In this document: positions 40,816-51,832 of the stretch, piece by piece
How the letters are laid out: every line of letters begins with the position of its first letter
Position numbering within the stretch: the first letter of the stretch is position 1
NCBI GenBank assembly: GCA_945829425.1
Contig: CALZUQ010000004.1
Span: 1-64,000 of the forward strand
From: an uncultured bacterium
GTDB taxonomy: Bacteria > Bacteroidota > Bacteroidia > Bacteroidales > Bacteroidaceae
Length of the DNA stretch: 64,000 bases
Direction of reading: 5' to 3'
Program-made: the position numbers and the translations under genes
The notes under the pieces: generated by a model
What the model saw: the letters and a program-made list of their open reading frames with translations, nothing else
The model's database searches: none
What the model was told of the DNA's origin: nothing

Positions 40816-43800
40816 ATGCAGAAGACATTATCTACATGCCGAAGGCTCATGCTGTTTATCACAGCTTTGCTCGCCTTGCCTTCAGCATCGTTCGCTCAAG
40901 AGAGCGGGAAACCAATCATCGAACTGAAGACTGCCGTACTCGAACAGGAGGGTGAGGAGACAGACCGCACCATTACGCTGTTCCTCGGAGGCTTCAAGCA
41001 GGAGACAGACTGGATAGACATAGACTGCGGCTACGGCACTGAGGAGCATGAGCTGCAGCCTGCCACCATAAGCACGTCGACAGGCCAATGGACCGGCGGA
41101 ACAAGCATAACATGTGATGTATCGACAGCAGGAGTGGTGAAGATATACGGCGATGCAGCGAACATCGCCGTGATACGCTTCGACGGCTGTTACATCACAG
41201 ACATCACCTTGGCAGACATGCCAAACCTGTATTACCTCAACATGGAGCATAACCTCCTCCACGAGCTGGACCTCTCCAACTTCCCGTCGTTGGCGTCTAT
41301 CTCTCTCAACGACAACCCCTTCGACCGCAAGCCGCTGAAGATTGGCGGCAACAAGCCGAAACTTATGCTCCTGGAGATAGGACAGACAGAGAACCTCGAC
41401 CAGTCGTTCAACCTCTCGGACTATCCGGAGCTGGTGTCGTTCGATGCTTATGCCAACAAGGGTCTCAGAACTCTCGACCCTTCCGGCTGTCCGAAGCTGC
41501 AGCGACTCTCAATAGACGGAACGAACGTCAAGACGCTCGACCTTTCGAAGAACCCTACCATAACGATCCTGAACATCAGCGATACGGGGATAAAGGACAT
41601 CGACCTCAGCAGCCTCACATACCTGCAGCAGTTCTATGCCGACCACCAGTCGAGCAGCATGAACACCGACGCAAAACTCACGAAACTCGACGTCACGAAG
41701 AACGAGAAGCTCGTATATCTCTTTGCCAGCGGAAACCTACTTACCGACATCGACCTGAGCAAGAACTACTACCTCCAGCAGCTCTACCTCGCCGACAACC
41801 AGCTGACGAGCATTAACCTCGAAAATAACCCGAACCTCATAAACGTCATACTGCGCAAGAACAACATGGACTTCGCCACACTGCCTCTGCCGGGCGAGTG
41901 GAACCAGTATGACTATTACCAGAACAACATGCCGATAGCGAAGACAGTAAAGGTCGGCGACGTCCTTGACTATTCAGCACGTGTGCTCAGGGAGGGGACG
42001 GAGACCTCATGCGCCGTATTCACGACATCGGAAGAGACAGCAGGCATGACGACACGCCTCTCGGAGGAATACTACACCTACGCCGACGGCAAGGTGACGT
42101 TCCTCGCCGCTCCGTCAGACAGCGTGTACATAGCTTTCCAGAACGACAAGTTCCCGGACCTCACCTTCGAATACATGCCTCTCCGCACGAATAAGTTCAA
42201 GGTGAAGACGGTAGAGGACTTTGGCAAGGAGGACGTAACAGCAGTCATACGCCCTACGCTGACACCAAGCGGAGTGACCGTGAAGATGAGAGTGGGCATG
42301 GCAGGTGCGACACCTGAGAGTCCTAAGACATTCTACATCGCTGACAGCCAGGGCAACAAGAAGGAGTACAAGGCTACGACAGCGGGACTGCCCGACGCGG
42401 AGAACGTAGTGTACCAAGGCACTGACTACCTCGTGAACATCCTCGTGCCACAGGACGAGGCGATGACCTCCCTCGCCATAGAGGGGCAGCAGCTCAACGC
42501 CATAGACCTCACCCAAGCACGCTGCCTCGGCACGCTGAGCCTCACAGGGTCGGGACTGTATGACATTGACCTGAGATACAACAGGGTGTTGAGAAGTCTG
42601 AAACTTACGGACAACCACTTCTCCACACTGAATATCCGCGGCTTAAACGACGCATACCAGAAGACCTTGCTGCAGGACATTGACCTCAGCAACAACGAGA
42701 TGACTGCGGTGACGCTCAACGACATGGGTACGATACACAACCTCAACCTCAGCCACAACAAACTGACGGAACTCTCGCTGAAGGACGCCGACAACATGGA
42801 GACGCTCTATCTCAACGACAATATGCTTGAGACGGTGAACGCCAACTACTGCACGCTGATGACGGACTTCGACATCTCCAACAACAACATCTCTGAACTC
42901 GTGATGCCTTCAGAGCTGTCGCTGCAGCGCTTCCGTTGCAACGACAACAAGCTCTCCTTCGCCACCCTTCCGGTAATAGCGGGACTGGAGGAATATGTCT
43001 ATGCTCCACAGAACGACGTGGTGATAGCCACCAAGGCTCCTGGCGTAGACCTCCAGCTACATAACGTTGAGGGCAAGACGACATACGTATGGAAGACGAC
43101 AGACGGCACGGTGCTTCAGAAAGGTACGGACTACACCATCACCGACGGCATGACGCGCTTCCTCGATCCGGCGATAGGCAAGAAGGCTTACTGCGAGATG
43201 ACAAACGCCCTCTTCCCGCTACTGACGGTGAAGACAACGACGATAGAAGCCTCTGACATGCCGAGCTACAAGATTGCGTCGTTTACAACGACCGAGGACG
43301 GCGAGGGAACAATGGTGCTGCGCTCCGAAATACCTACCACGATATGTATCGACTGGAAAGGCGGCGGTGTTGCCGTAGAGAGCTATTCCGTAACCAACGA
43401 CCTCGTGGTGACACCGGTCAAGGCACAGGCAGGAAGCGAGTGCGCCATATACGCCTACGAGGCTGAGACACCGCTCTACGTCCTCAACATCACCGGCATA
43501 AAGATGAAGGACGTAGACCTTACGAACATGAAGAACCTCACGCTCGTAAACATCACCAGCGCCGGAATAACGGACGTGAAACTGCCGGAGTCGAAGAAAC
43601 TCGCAGAGATCATCCTCGACGGCAACGCCATAGAGGCTATAGACCTTTCGAAATACGCTTCACAGCTCCGCATGGTGTCTATAAACAACAACCTCCTGAC
43701 CTCCTTCGACGCTACAGGCATGAAGAACCTCTTCAGCCTCAGCCTCGGCGGCAACAAGCTGACATCGGTGACACTCGACAACCCTTCAATGTATAACCTC

Positions 43801-44511
43801 CAGCTTTCAGGCAACGAGCTTGAGACGATAGACCTCAGCAAGGCTCCTAACGTTTCGCAGCTCTTCCTGACGAACAACAAGTTCGAGAGCATTGACCTCA
43901 CTCCGCTGAAGGGTCTCGTGGCTCTCACCGTAGACTATAACCGCTTCAGGATAAGCACCCTGCCACGCCCTAACGCAAACTACACCGTCTTCCTCTATGG
44001 CAATCAGGCGAACATCGACGCACAGGCTGACGAGAACGGTGTCGTAGACCTCTCTTCTGAGGCTTACGTCGGCGCGACACCTACGACATTCCGATGGTTC
44101 ATAGACTTCCCATGGTATGACGAAAACAGCGGCGAGCTGACCGGCGAGGAGCTGTACTACGACGACGAGGTGTTCATAACCGAAGGCAAGACACGCTTCA
44201 CAAAGGCTCTCAACAACGTTGTATGCGCCATGCTCAACGAGGAGTATCCTAACCTCACGCTCTATACCAATGCTTTCAACGTCACCACCGTCTCGGGCGT
44301 AGAGAACATCTTCGCTGACAACGGAAGCAGCATCAGCATAGAAGGAAAGACAATATCCGTCAGCAACAGCGTGAGCACCCGCACAGAGGTGTTCAGCGCA
44401 AACGGCACTCTCGTAGCCACAAGCCACGGCACTGCCGCCAGATTCAATGTCGCTCCTGGAATATACATTGTGAAGAACGGTGAGAACACCGTAAAGGCTG
44501 TAGTAAGATAA
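40816..44511 (+). CDS. Secreted leucine-rich-repeat surface protein with T9SS-like tail
   Basis: Many LxxLDLSxNPxL repeats (e.g. LKTLDLSKNPTITILNISDTGIKDIDLSSL); C-terminal sorting-like domain. Confidence 0.88.
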   Translation: MQKTLSTCRRLMLFITALLALPSASFAQESGKPIIELKTAVLEQEGEETDRTITLFLGGFKQETDWIDIDCGYGTEEHELQPATISTSTGQWTGGTSITCDVSTAGVVKIYGDAANIAVIRFDGCYITDITLADMPNLYYLNMEHNLLHELDLSNFPSLASISLNDNPFDRKPLKIGGNKPKLMLLEIGQTENLDQSFNLSDYPELVSFDAYANKGLRTLDPSGCPKLQRLSIDGTNVKTLDLSKNPTITILNISDTGIKDIDLSSLTYLQQFYADHQSSSMNTDAKLTKLDVTKNEKLVYLFASGNLLTDIDLSKNYYLQQLYLADNQLTSINLENNPNLINVILRKNNMDFATLPLPGEWNQYDYYQNNMPIAKTVKVGDVLDYSARVLREGTETSCAVFTTSEETAGMTTRLSEEYYTYADGKVTFLAAPSDSVYIAFQNDKFPDLTFEYMPLRTNKFKVKTVEDFGKEDVTAVIRPTLTPSGVTVKMRVGMAGATPESPKTFYIADSQGNKKEYKATTAGLPDAENVVYQGTDYLVNILVPQDEAMTSLAIEGQQLNAIDLTQARCLGTLSLTGSGLYDIDLRYNRVLRSLKLTDNHFSTLNIRGLNDAYQKTLLQDIDLSNNEMTAVTLNDMGTIHNLNLSHNKLTELSLKDADNMETLYLNDNMLETVNANYCTLMTDFDISNNNISELVMPSELSLQRFRCNDNKLSFATLPVIAGLEEYVYAPQNDVVIATKAPGVDLQLHNVEGKTTYVWKTTDGTVLQKGTDYTITDGMTRFLDPAIGKKAYCEMTNALFPLLTVKTTTIEASDMPSYKIASFTTTEDGEGTMVLRSEIPTTICIDWKGGGVAVESYSVTNDLVVTPVKAQAGSECAIYAYEAETPLYVLNITGIKMKDVDLTNMKNLTLVNITSAGITDVKLPESKKLAEIILDGNAIEAIDLSKYASQLRMVSINNNLLTSFDATGMKNLFSLSLGGNKLTSVTLDNPSMYNLQLSGNELETIDLSKAPNVSQLFLTNNKFESIDLTPLKGLVALTVDYNRFRISTLPRPNANYTVFLYGNQANIDAQADENGVVDLSSEAYVGATPTTFRWFIDFPWYDENSGELTGEELYYDDEVFITEGKTRFTKALNNVVCAMLNEEYPNLTLYTNAFNVTTVSGVENIFADNGSSISIEGKTISVSNSVSTRTEVFSANGTLVATSHGTAARFNVAPGIYIVKNGENTVKAVVR

Positions 44512-44533
44512 TTACGACAGGCTAAGATATAAT

Positions 44534-44585
44534 AAAGGTGGGTTCTGAGAATATGGCATTACCATAATCTTCAGAACCCACCTTT
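44534..44585. terminator. Hairpin built from the repeat-end sequence (AAAGGTGGGTTCTGA...TCAGAACCCACCTTTT)
   Basis: ~16-bp inverted repeat downstream of the LRR gene. Confidence 0.8.
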
Positions 44586-44827
44586 TGTCTTTGCCATACC
44601 CAGGGGTTCTGCTTCGCTCTGCCCTGGGCTAAGGGCTTTTGCGCTTTGCCCTTAGGGACGTGCCTTGCACCATTGTTTACCGGCAACAAGAACTTGCGAA
44701 AGAAAAATAAATTATGCGAAAAAGTTTGTCCATAAGGAGGAAAATATGTATTTTTGTAGAACAATAGAAAGAAGGGAGCCTTGTTACGCAGAAAAGAAAG
44801 GCTGACGCCTTTGCTGCACAGGAAATT

Positions 44828-45022
44828 AAGGTGGGTTCTATAAATTCGCTTTGTCAGATTTTGGAGTTATTTTCGAGTTCAAATTGTAAGTTAAAGAGGG
44901 AGTGTAGCGAGCTACATGACCGATTTAACTTGCGATTTGAGCCGAAAAGAACCCAAAAGATGACAAAACGTCACTCACTATTAAAACCACTTTTGACGGT
45001 GGGAATTTATAGAACCCACCTT
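44828..45022 (+). repeat. Foldback repeat element copy C (195 bp)
   Basis: AAGGTGGGTTCTATAAATTCGCTTTGTCAGATTTTGG...TTTTGACGGTGGGAATTTATAGAACCCACCTT. Confidence 0.92.
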
Positions 45023-45050
45023 AAATCGTTTATCAAAAAAAAATAAAGAC

Positions 45051-46394
45051 ATGAAACTGACAGACATACTGAACCTCATAACCTCACACTTCGTGGTGAG
45101 GCAGGATATGGAGGACGAGCAGGAGATCATCCGGCAGATCAAGAACGGCGTGACGTTCCGCGGCTCCAACCTCTGGGTGCTGGTGTTCGCTATCTTCATA
45201 GCGTCGTTAGGCCTCAACGTCAACTCCACGGCAGTGATAATAGGAGCCATGCTTATCTCCCCACTCATGGGACCTATCATAGGCATGGGTCTCGCCATAG
45301 GAATCAATGATGTCGAACTGCTGAAACGTGCGGCACGTAACTTCGGCACGGCGACGCTGATCAGTGTGCTTACGGCAACGGTATATTTCCTCATAACGCC
45401 ACTCGGTGAGGCGCAGTCAGAACTGCTGGCACGCACGTCGCCGACGCTCTACGACGTGCTGATAGCCACCTTCGGCGGTGCGGCAGGCATCCTGGCGCTG
45501 TGTACGAAAGGCAAAGGCAACGTCATCCCGGGCGTAGCGATAGCTACAGCTCTCATGCCGCCGTTGTGTACGGCAGGGTACGGTCTTGCCACGGGACACC
45601 TGCTTTATTTCCTCGGAGCTTTTTACCTGTTCTTCATAAACACCGTCTTCATAAGCCTTGCGACATACCTCGGAGTGAGGCTCATGCACTTCCGTCAGAA
45701 AGAGTTCGCCTCACCTGCTGCACAGAAGAAGGCACAGCGCATAATAACAGGACTGGCAGTAGTGACCATGCTGCCGGCGGTTGTCATGACGGTGAACATC
45801 GTCAGGAAGAGCATTTTCGATAACAACGTAAACAGATTCGTACATACCGAGCTGTCGATGCCCGGCACACAGGTCATCTCGACGAACACCGACAAAGAGG
45901 GCAGTGTGCTGAACGTCGTGGCGGTAGGACGCGAGATAAGCACGGAGAAAGCGAAAGACGCAGAAAGGCGCATGGCGCAATACGGACTTGGAGACTATGT
46001 GCTGAACATCATCCAGGGAGAGCAGTCGGACAGCATGCTGACGCTCAGTTCGCGCCTGTCGCAGATAACGACGTCAAGGCAGGACGACCAAAAGAAAATC
46101 ATGGAGATGTCGGCGCAGATAACACAGCTCCGCACGGCTCTCAACGCTTACGAGCGTTACGCCACCTTGTCACAGGAGGTTATGGGAGAAATGAAGGTTC
46201 TCTTCCCCAAGGTTAAGGCACTGAGCATGTCGAAGGCCGTGGAAGCACAGCGCGACACGACAGAGACCAAACAGTTTGTGGCAGCCAAGATCGTCACCGA
46301 CGCAAAGTCCCGCATGACGGCGGAAGAGACCTCACGCCTGCAGCAATGGCTGAAGGAAAGGGTGAAGGCGGACAGTCTCGTAGTAGTATATTGA
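45051..46394 (+). CDS. DUF389 / TIGR00341-family membrane protein
   Basis: LNVNSTAVIIGAMLISPLMGPIIGMGLAIGIND; GVAIATALMPPLCTAGYGLA. Confidence 0.88.
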   Translation: MKLTDILNLITSHFVVRQDMEDEQEIIRQIKNGVTFRGSNLWVLVFAIFIASLGLNVNSTAVIIGAMLISPLMGPIIGMGLAIGINDVELLKRAARNFGTATLISVLTATVYFLITPLGEAQSELLARTSPTLYDVLIATFGGAAGILALCTKGKGNVIPGVAIATALMPPLCTAGYGLATGHLLYFLGAFYLFFINTVFISLATYLGVRLMHFRQKEFASPAAQKKAQRIITGLAVVTMLPAVVMTVNIVRKSIFDNNVNRFVHTELSMPGTQVISTNTDKEGSVLNVVAVGREISTEKAKDAERRMAQYGLGDYVLNIIQGEQSDSMLTLSSRLSQITTSRQDDQKKIMEMSAQITQLRTALNAYERYATLSQEVMGEMKVLFPKVKALSMSKAVEAQRDTTETKQFVAAKIVTDAKSRMTAEETSRLQQWLKERVKADSLVVVY

Positions 46395-46738
46395 CCCTGT
46401 GACGGTGTGTAATTGACCACATGCCGGACTATAATTAACCTCATACCGGACCAGGAGGTTTCTCCGGAAGCCCATTTCCCTTACTTCCCTTTGGCATTGT
46501 CGCCGGAGGGAAGTCTTTTTTTATTTACTTCACCTTTATTACCCCTCCTTTCCTCATGCAGCCCTACAGAGGGCTTTCGGGCAGAAAAAAAGAACAAGTC
46601 GGAACAAAAGCAGCAAATTCCCAAGAAATAGATTACAGTTTAAAAGGAATGCACTTCATTTGCTTTCAAACTGTAAGTTTACTAAAATTTATCTACAAAT
46701 ACAGTCATCTTTTGTTGCTATTTTTGCTCAAAATGTTG

Positions 46739-46746
46739 TAACTTTG
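46739..46746 (+). promoter_or_regulatory. TAACTTTG promoter motif for dapF
   Basis: TAnnTTTG match ~50 bp upstream of dapF. Confidence 0.5.
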
Positions 46747-46794
46747 CATCGAAAATAATAAAAATGAAACTATTTTAGAAGAATATCTCACAAT

Positions 46795-47637
46795 ATGTCA
46801 CTTATACGTTTTACCAAGATGCACGGTTTAGGCAACGATTATATATATGTATATACAGAATGTAACCATATAGCCGACCCGAATGACTTTTCGATACGCT
46901 GGAGCCGCCAGCATACAGGAATAGGCAGCGACGGTCTTGTAATGATTGGCAAGAGCGGGAAAGCCGACTTCTCCATGCGTATCTTCAACGCCGACGGCTC
47001 GGAAGCCCGTATGTGCGGCAACGCCTCGCGGTGCATCGGTAAATACGTCTATGACAAAGGGCTTACGATGAAGACCGACCTTACGCTGGAGACACTCTCG
47101 GGCATCGTGGGGCTGCACCTTCACATAGGCGAAGACGGAAAGGTAGAGAAGGTTACGGTAGACATGGGAGTTCCGGTCCTTGCCGACACAACGCTCATAG
47201 CCACCGCCGACGGCACTTTGGAGAACGCCCCGATAGACACTCTTGATGGCGTTTACGAAGGAACATTCGTCAGCATGGGCAACCCTCACGCCGTGATTTT
47301 CACCAAAGACTGTGAGAAGACCGACGTGGCGAGGATAGGAAAGCAGATAGAGTTCCACCACCTCTTTCCGGAGCGCGTCAACGTAGAGTTTGCCACCATA
47401 CTCCCCCACGACGTCATAAGGATGAGGGTATGGGAGCGCGGCAGCGGAATAACACAGGCATGCGGCACAGGGGCTTGCGCCACGGCTGTTGCTGCCATGA
47501 CGAACGGCTTGACGGGACGTGCGGTGACGGTAGTCATGGACGGCGGAAGCTTAGACATACGCTGGGACGAGAGCGACAACCACGTGTACATGACGGGGAC
47601 AGCGACGACAGCCTTCGAAGGGGAGCTGGAGGAATAA
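46795..47637 (+). CDS. dapF: Diaminopimelate epimerase
   Basis: [48 protein letters not shown]. Confidence 0.96.
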   Translation: MSLIRFTKMHGLGNDYIYVYTECNHIADPNDFSIRWSRQHTGIGSDGLVMIGKSGKADFSMRIFNADGSEARMCGNASRCIGKYVYDKGLTMKTDLTLETLSGIVGLHLHIGEDGKVEKVTVDMGVPVLADTTLIATADGTLENAPIDTLDGVYEGTFVSMGNPHAVIFTKDCEKTDVARIGKQIEFHHLFPERVNVEFATILPHDVIRMRVWERGSGITQACGTGACATAVAAMTNGLTGRAVTVVMDGGSLDIRWDESDNHVYMTGTATTAFEGELEE

Positions 47638-47748
47638 CGTTTCCCGCAGCGAGAACAAAAAAGACCACACACACAAATAAATATCCACCATACTGCCCAA
47701 GGCCGCGGACCTCCAAGCCCTACGGCAGAGAAAATAGAGAAAAAGAAT

Positions 47749-48978
47749 ATGACACTTGTAAACGAACATTTCCTCAAGCTGCCAAACAACTATCTGTTTG
47801 CAGACATCGCCAAGAAAGTCAATGCTTTCAAGGTATCACACCCTAACGCACGCATCATAAGCCTCGGCATTGGCGACGTGACACAGCCGCTATGTCCCGC
47901 AGTGATAGAAGCAATGCACAAAGCGGTAGACGAAATGGCAAACGGCGAGACGTTCAGAGGCTACGGACCGGAGCAGGGGTATAAGTTCCTCAGAGACGCC
48001 ATAGTGAAGAACGACTACCTCGCACGAGGCATACACATCGACGCCAACGAGGTGTTCGTAAACGACGGAGCAAAGAGCGACACGGGAAACTTCCAGGAGT
48101 TGATACGTTGGGACAACTCGATATGTGTCACCGACCCTATCTATCCCGTTTACATCGACTCGAACGTGATGATCGGCAGGGCGGGAGTCCTGGAAGACGG
48201 GAAATGGAGCAATGTGATATACGTCCCTTGCACGGAAGAGAACAACTTCACGCCGGAGCCTCCGGCAAACCGTGTCGACGTCATATACCTATGCTATCCG
48301 AACAACCCTACGGGAACCGTAATAACGAAGGAAGCACTGAAGAAATGGGTGCAGTATGCACTGAAGAACGACGCGCTGATCTTCTACGACGCTGCCTATG
48401 AGGCATATATCCAGGACCCGGACATTCCTCACAGCATATACGAGATAAAAGGAGCGAAGAAATGTGCCGTAGAGTTCAAGAGCTTCTCGAAGACAGCCGG
48501 ATTTACGGGCATACGTTGCGGATATACCGTAGTGCCGAAAGAGGTCATGGCTTCCACACTGACAGGAGAGCGCATACCGCTCAACAACCTGTGGAACAGA
48601 AGACAGTGTACGAAGTTCAACGGCACAAGCTACGTCAGCCAGAGAGCCGCCGAGGCGACATACAGCCCGGAAGGCAAGGCTCAGGTCAGGGAGGTCATTG
48701 ACTACTACATGACGAATGCGAGAATCATGAAGGAAGGATTTGAGAATGTAGGCATAAAGGTTTACGGCGGCGACAACGCTCCGTATCTCTGGCTTAGGAC
48801 TCCCCGCGACATGACGTCATGGAAATTCTTTGAGCAGATGCTCTATGAAGCACATGTGGTATGCACGCCGGGTGTCGGTTTCGGACCGAGCGGCGAAGGC
48901 TTCGTAAGGCTTACGGCGTTCGGAAAGCGCGAAGACTGCATAGAAGCCATGAACTGGATAAAGGATTGGATGAAGTAG
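47749..48978 (+). CDS. dapL: LL-diaminopimelate aminotransferase
   Basis: LGIGDVTQPLCPAVIEAM; YLCYPNNPTGTV; EFKSFSKTAGFTGIRCGYTVVP. Confidence 0.96.
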   Translation: MTLVNEHFLKLPNNYLFADIAKKVNAFKVSHPNARIISLGIGDVTQPLCPAVIEAMHKAVDEMANGETFRGYGPEQGYKFLRDAIVKNDYLARGIHIDANEVFVNDGAKSDTGNFQELIRWDNSICVTDPIYPVYIDSNVMIGRAGVLEDGKWSNVIYVPCTEENNFTPEPPANRVDVIYLCYPNNPTGTVITKEALKKWVQYALKNDALIFYDAAYEAYIQDPDIPHSIYEIKGAKKCAVEFKSFSKTAGFTGIRCGYTVVPKEVMASTLTGERIPLNNLWNRRQCTKFNGTSYVSQRAAEATYSPEGKAQVREVIDYYMTNARIMKEGFENVGIKVYGGDNAPYLWLRTPRDMTSWKFFEQMLYEAHVVCTPGVGFGPSGEGFVRLTAFGKREDCIEAMNWIKDWMK

Positions 48979-49154
48979 GACGACAAGAAACTTAACGATG
49001 CCAAAGACAGCAACACAGACACCAACCGCGCGACGGCATTTCAGCAACACAAACCTACGCTGACACTACAGCGACCCTATAAGGCAACCAAGACAAGCAA
49101 CAATACATAACAACAACACAAACACAAAAAACTGTTTTTAAAAAGGTAAAGATT

Positions 49155-49862
49155 ATGAAAAGGAGTAACAAAATCGCAGCAATGATGGCGGCTGCCGTCA
49201 TGCTGCCAGCCACAATGGTGGCGCAGGAGGAAGTAGAGGCTTCGGCAGGTGCAGACATCGTAAGCAGCTACTACTGGCGTGGTCAGGATCTTGGAGGCAT
49301 CAGCGTACAGCCCTCACTCGGCGTAAGCTACAAAGGCCTCTCGCTCTCTGCCTGGGGCTCTATAGGTCTTGAGAGGACAGACACCAAGGAGTTCGACCTC
49401 ACCTTGGGCTACACCACCGGCGGCCTTACCGTTTCCATCACCGATTACTGGTTTGCCTACAGCGGTCAGGAGAACAAGTATTTCCACTATGGCGCACACT
49501 CTACGGCACACGTCTGGGAGGCGAACATTGGCTATGACTTCGGACCTCTCGCACTGAACTGGTACACAAACATCGGAGGAGCCGACGGAGTGAATGAAGA
49601 CGGCGAGAGAGCGTATTCTTCTTACATTCTCCTGGCAGCACCGTTCAAACTTGGCGGCCTGGAATGGACGGCAGAGGTAGGAGCGACACCGTGGGCAACG
49701 TCGTTCTACGGAGGAGCAAACGGTTTTGCTGTCTGCGACGTATCGCTGAAGGCGGTGAAGGAAATAAAGGTGACAGACTCTTTCAGCATTCCGGTATTCG
49801 CCAAGGTAGGCTTCAACCCAGCCATTGAGGCTGCTGACTTCACCTTCGGCATCAGTTTATAA
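49155..49862 (+). CDS. Secreted outer-membrane beta-barrel-like protein in nitrogen locus
   Basis: Signal peptide; GADIVSSYYWRGQDLGGISVQPSLGVSYKGLSLSAWGSIGL barrel-like repeats. Confidence 0.7.
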   Translation: MKRSNKIAAMMAAAVMLPATMVAQEEVEASAGADIVSSYYWRGQDLGGISVQPSLGVSYKGLSLSAWGSIGLERTDTKEFDLTLGYTTGGLTVSITDYWFAYSGQENKYFHYGAHSTAHVWEANIGYDFGPLALNWYTNIGGADGVNEDGERAYSSYILLAAPFKLGGLEWTAEVGATPWATSFYGGANGFAVCDVSLKAVKEIKVTDSFSIPVFAKVGFNPAIEAADFTFGISL

Positions 49863-49889
49863 TATCACCCTCACAAACACAATGACATT

Positions 49890-50246
49890 ATGAAAAAGAT
49901 TGAAGCGATAATAAGAAAGACAAAGTTTGAGGACGTCAAGGAAGCCTTGCTCGACGCCGACATTGAATGGTTTTCATACTACGACGTGAGAGGTATAGGA
50001 AAGTCAAGGCAGGAACGCATATACCGTGGTGTCGTCTATGACACAAGCTCCATAGAGCGCACACTGGTGTCTATCGTGGTGCGCGACAAGAACGTGGAGA
50101 AAACCATTGAGGCGGTATCGAAGGCTGCTCATACAGGAGAACTCGGCGACGGACGTATCTTCGTCATTCCGGTGAACGACGTCGTACGCATACGTACCGG
50201 AGAGCGTGGCGACATAGCCTTATACAACGCCGAGAAGGAAGAATAA
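49890..50246 (+). CDS. P-II family nitrogen regulator
   Basis: MKKIEAIIRKTKFEDVKEALLDADIEWFSYYDVRGIGKSRQERIYRG; GELGDGRIFVIPVNDVVRIRTGERG. Confidence 0.92.
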   Translation: MKKIEAIIRKTKFEDVKEALLDADIEWFSYYDVRGIGKSRQERIYRGVVYDTSSIERTLVSIVVRDKNVEKTIEAVSKAAHTGELGDGRIFVIPVNDVVRIRTGERGDIALYNAEKEE

Positions 50247-50321
50247 GCCGGGACACTCACTACCTGTCTCGACAAAGGATAATAAGCCGGGACATTCACT
50301 ACCTGTCCCGACAAAGGATAA
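50244..50321 (+). repeat. Two 39-bp tandem repeats, each a hairpin
   Basis: TAAGCCGGGACAYTCACTACCTGTCYCGACAAAGGATAA twice; CGGGACA/TGTCCCG stem. Confidence 0.92.
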
Positions 50322-50463
50322 CGAGTTTTTTAGGGTGGCGGCAGACCACCACCCCACTTTACAGCAACACAAACAACCACAAGCATCACTCTCGCTCTTC
50401 TGCACATGACAAAGGCCGTGGGGGTCAGGGGGTACTGATGCTCTCAAACAACGTTTTTTCATT

Positions 50464-51741
50464 ATGGACACAACAATAACTTTAGCTGAACTCAGCACAG
50501 GTATCAACACCGTATGGATGCTCTTGGCGGCAATGCTGGTATTCTTCATGCAGCCGGGCTTCGCCCTCGTAGAGGCGGGCTTCACACGCGGCAAGAACAC
50601 CGCGAATATCCTTATGAAGAACTTCGTGGACTTCACCTTCGGCTCTCTGCTCTTCTGGCTCGTAGGCTTCGGTCTGATGTTCGGTGCGGGCGACTTCGTA
50701 GGCATGCCACACTTCATCGACCTTGACATCATGGAGAAGCAGATAGACAACGGACTGCCTATCGAGGGTTTCCTCATCTTCCAGACAGTGTTCTGCGCCA
50801 CGGCGGCGACGATAGTTTCGGGAGCCATGGCAGAGCGCACGAAGTTCTCCATGTACCTCGTATATACGGTTTTCATCAGCGTGCTCATATACCCTGTCTC
50901 AGGCCACTGGACATGGGGCGGCGGATGGCTCATGAACGGTGAGGAGGGTTCTTTCATGATGAACCTCTTCGGCACTACGTTCCATGACTTTGCAGGCTCT
51001 ACGGTGGTTCACTCTGTCGGCGGATGGCTCGCTCTCGTAGGAGCCTCAATACTCGGACCGCGTATCGGAAAATACGGCAAGGACAAGAAGTCGAAGGCTA
51101 TTCCGGGACACAACCTCACGATAGCTGCCCTCGGAGTATTCATCCTCTGGTTCGGATGGTTCGGCTTCAACCCTGGCTCACAGTTGGCAGCAAGCACAAG
51201 TGCCGACCAGACAGCCATATCACACGTCTTCCTGACAACAAACCTCGCAGCGTGTGCCGGAGGCTTCTTCGCTCTCGCAGTGAGCTGGCTGAAATACGGC
51301 AAGCCTTCACTCTCGCTGACACTCAACGGCATTCTTGCCGGACTTGTAGGCATCACGGCAGGTTGTGACATCGTGTCACCGCTCGGATCGGTCATAATAG
51401 GTGCTATCTGCGGCATTGTAATGATTCTCTCCGTAGACTTCATCGACCACGTGCTGAAAATTGACGACCCTGTAGGTGCCAGCTCCGTACACGGAGTATG
51501 CGGCTTCCTCGGCACGGTGCTGACAGGATTCCTCGCTACAGAAGAAGGTCTCTGCTATTCCGGCAACGCCAACTTCCTCCTCGCACAGCTCTTCGGTGCT
51601 GTCGTAGTAGGTCTGTGGGCTGCTGCAGCAGGTTTCGTAATATTCAAGTCGCTCGACAAGATACACGGTCTCCGCGTCGACAAGCGCATTGAGGAGGAGG
51701 GTCTCGACATCTACGAGCACGGAGAGTCGGCATACAACTGA
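50464..51741 (+). CDS. amt: Ammonium transporter
   Basis: FFMQPGFALVEAGFTRGKNTANILMKNFVDF; DFAGSTVVHSVGGWLAL; DDPVGASSVHGVCGFLGTV. Confidence 0.96.
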   Translation: MDTTITLAELSTGINTVWMLLAAMLVFFMQPGFALVEAGFTRGKNTANILMKNFVDFTFGSLLFWLVGFGLMFGAGDFVGMPHFIDLDIMEKQIDNGLPIEGFLIFQTVFCATAATIVSGAMAERTKFSMYLVYTVFISVLIYPVSGHWTWGGGWLMNGEEGSFMMNLFGTTFHDFAGSTVVHSVGGWLALVGASILGPRIGKYGKDKKSKAIPGHNLTIAALGVFILWFGWFGFNPGSQLAASTSADQTAISHVFLTTNLAACAGGFFALAVSWLKYGKPSLSLTLNGILAGLVGITAGCDIVSPLGSVIIGAICGIVMILSVDFIDHVLKIDDPVGASSVHGVCGFLGTVLTGFLATEEGLCYSGNANFLLAQLFGAVVVGLWAAAAGFVIFKSLDKIHGLRVDKRIEEEGLDIYEHGESAYN

Positions 51742-51832
51742 TAAAACCGACACACCCCTGCCTCACTTAAGGGAACGCTACAATAAAAAACAACATACAT
51801 AAAATATATACACAAAACAATTCTTTAAGATT

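Noticed and set aside
46395-46480. Imperfect 22-23 bp direct repeat (TGTAATTGACCACATGCCGGAC / TATAATTAACCTCATACCGGAC)
   Set aside because: Only two diverged copies with no further structure; too weak to promote.
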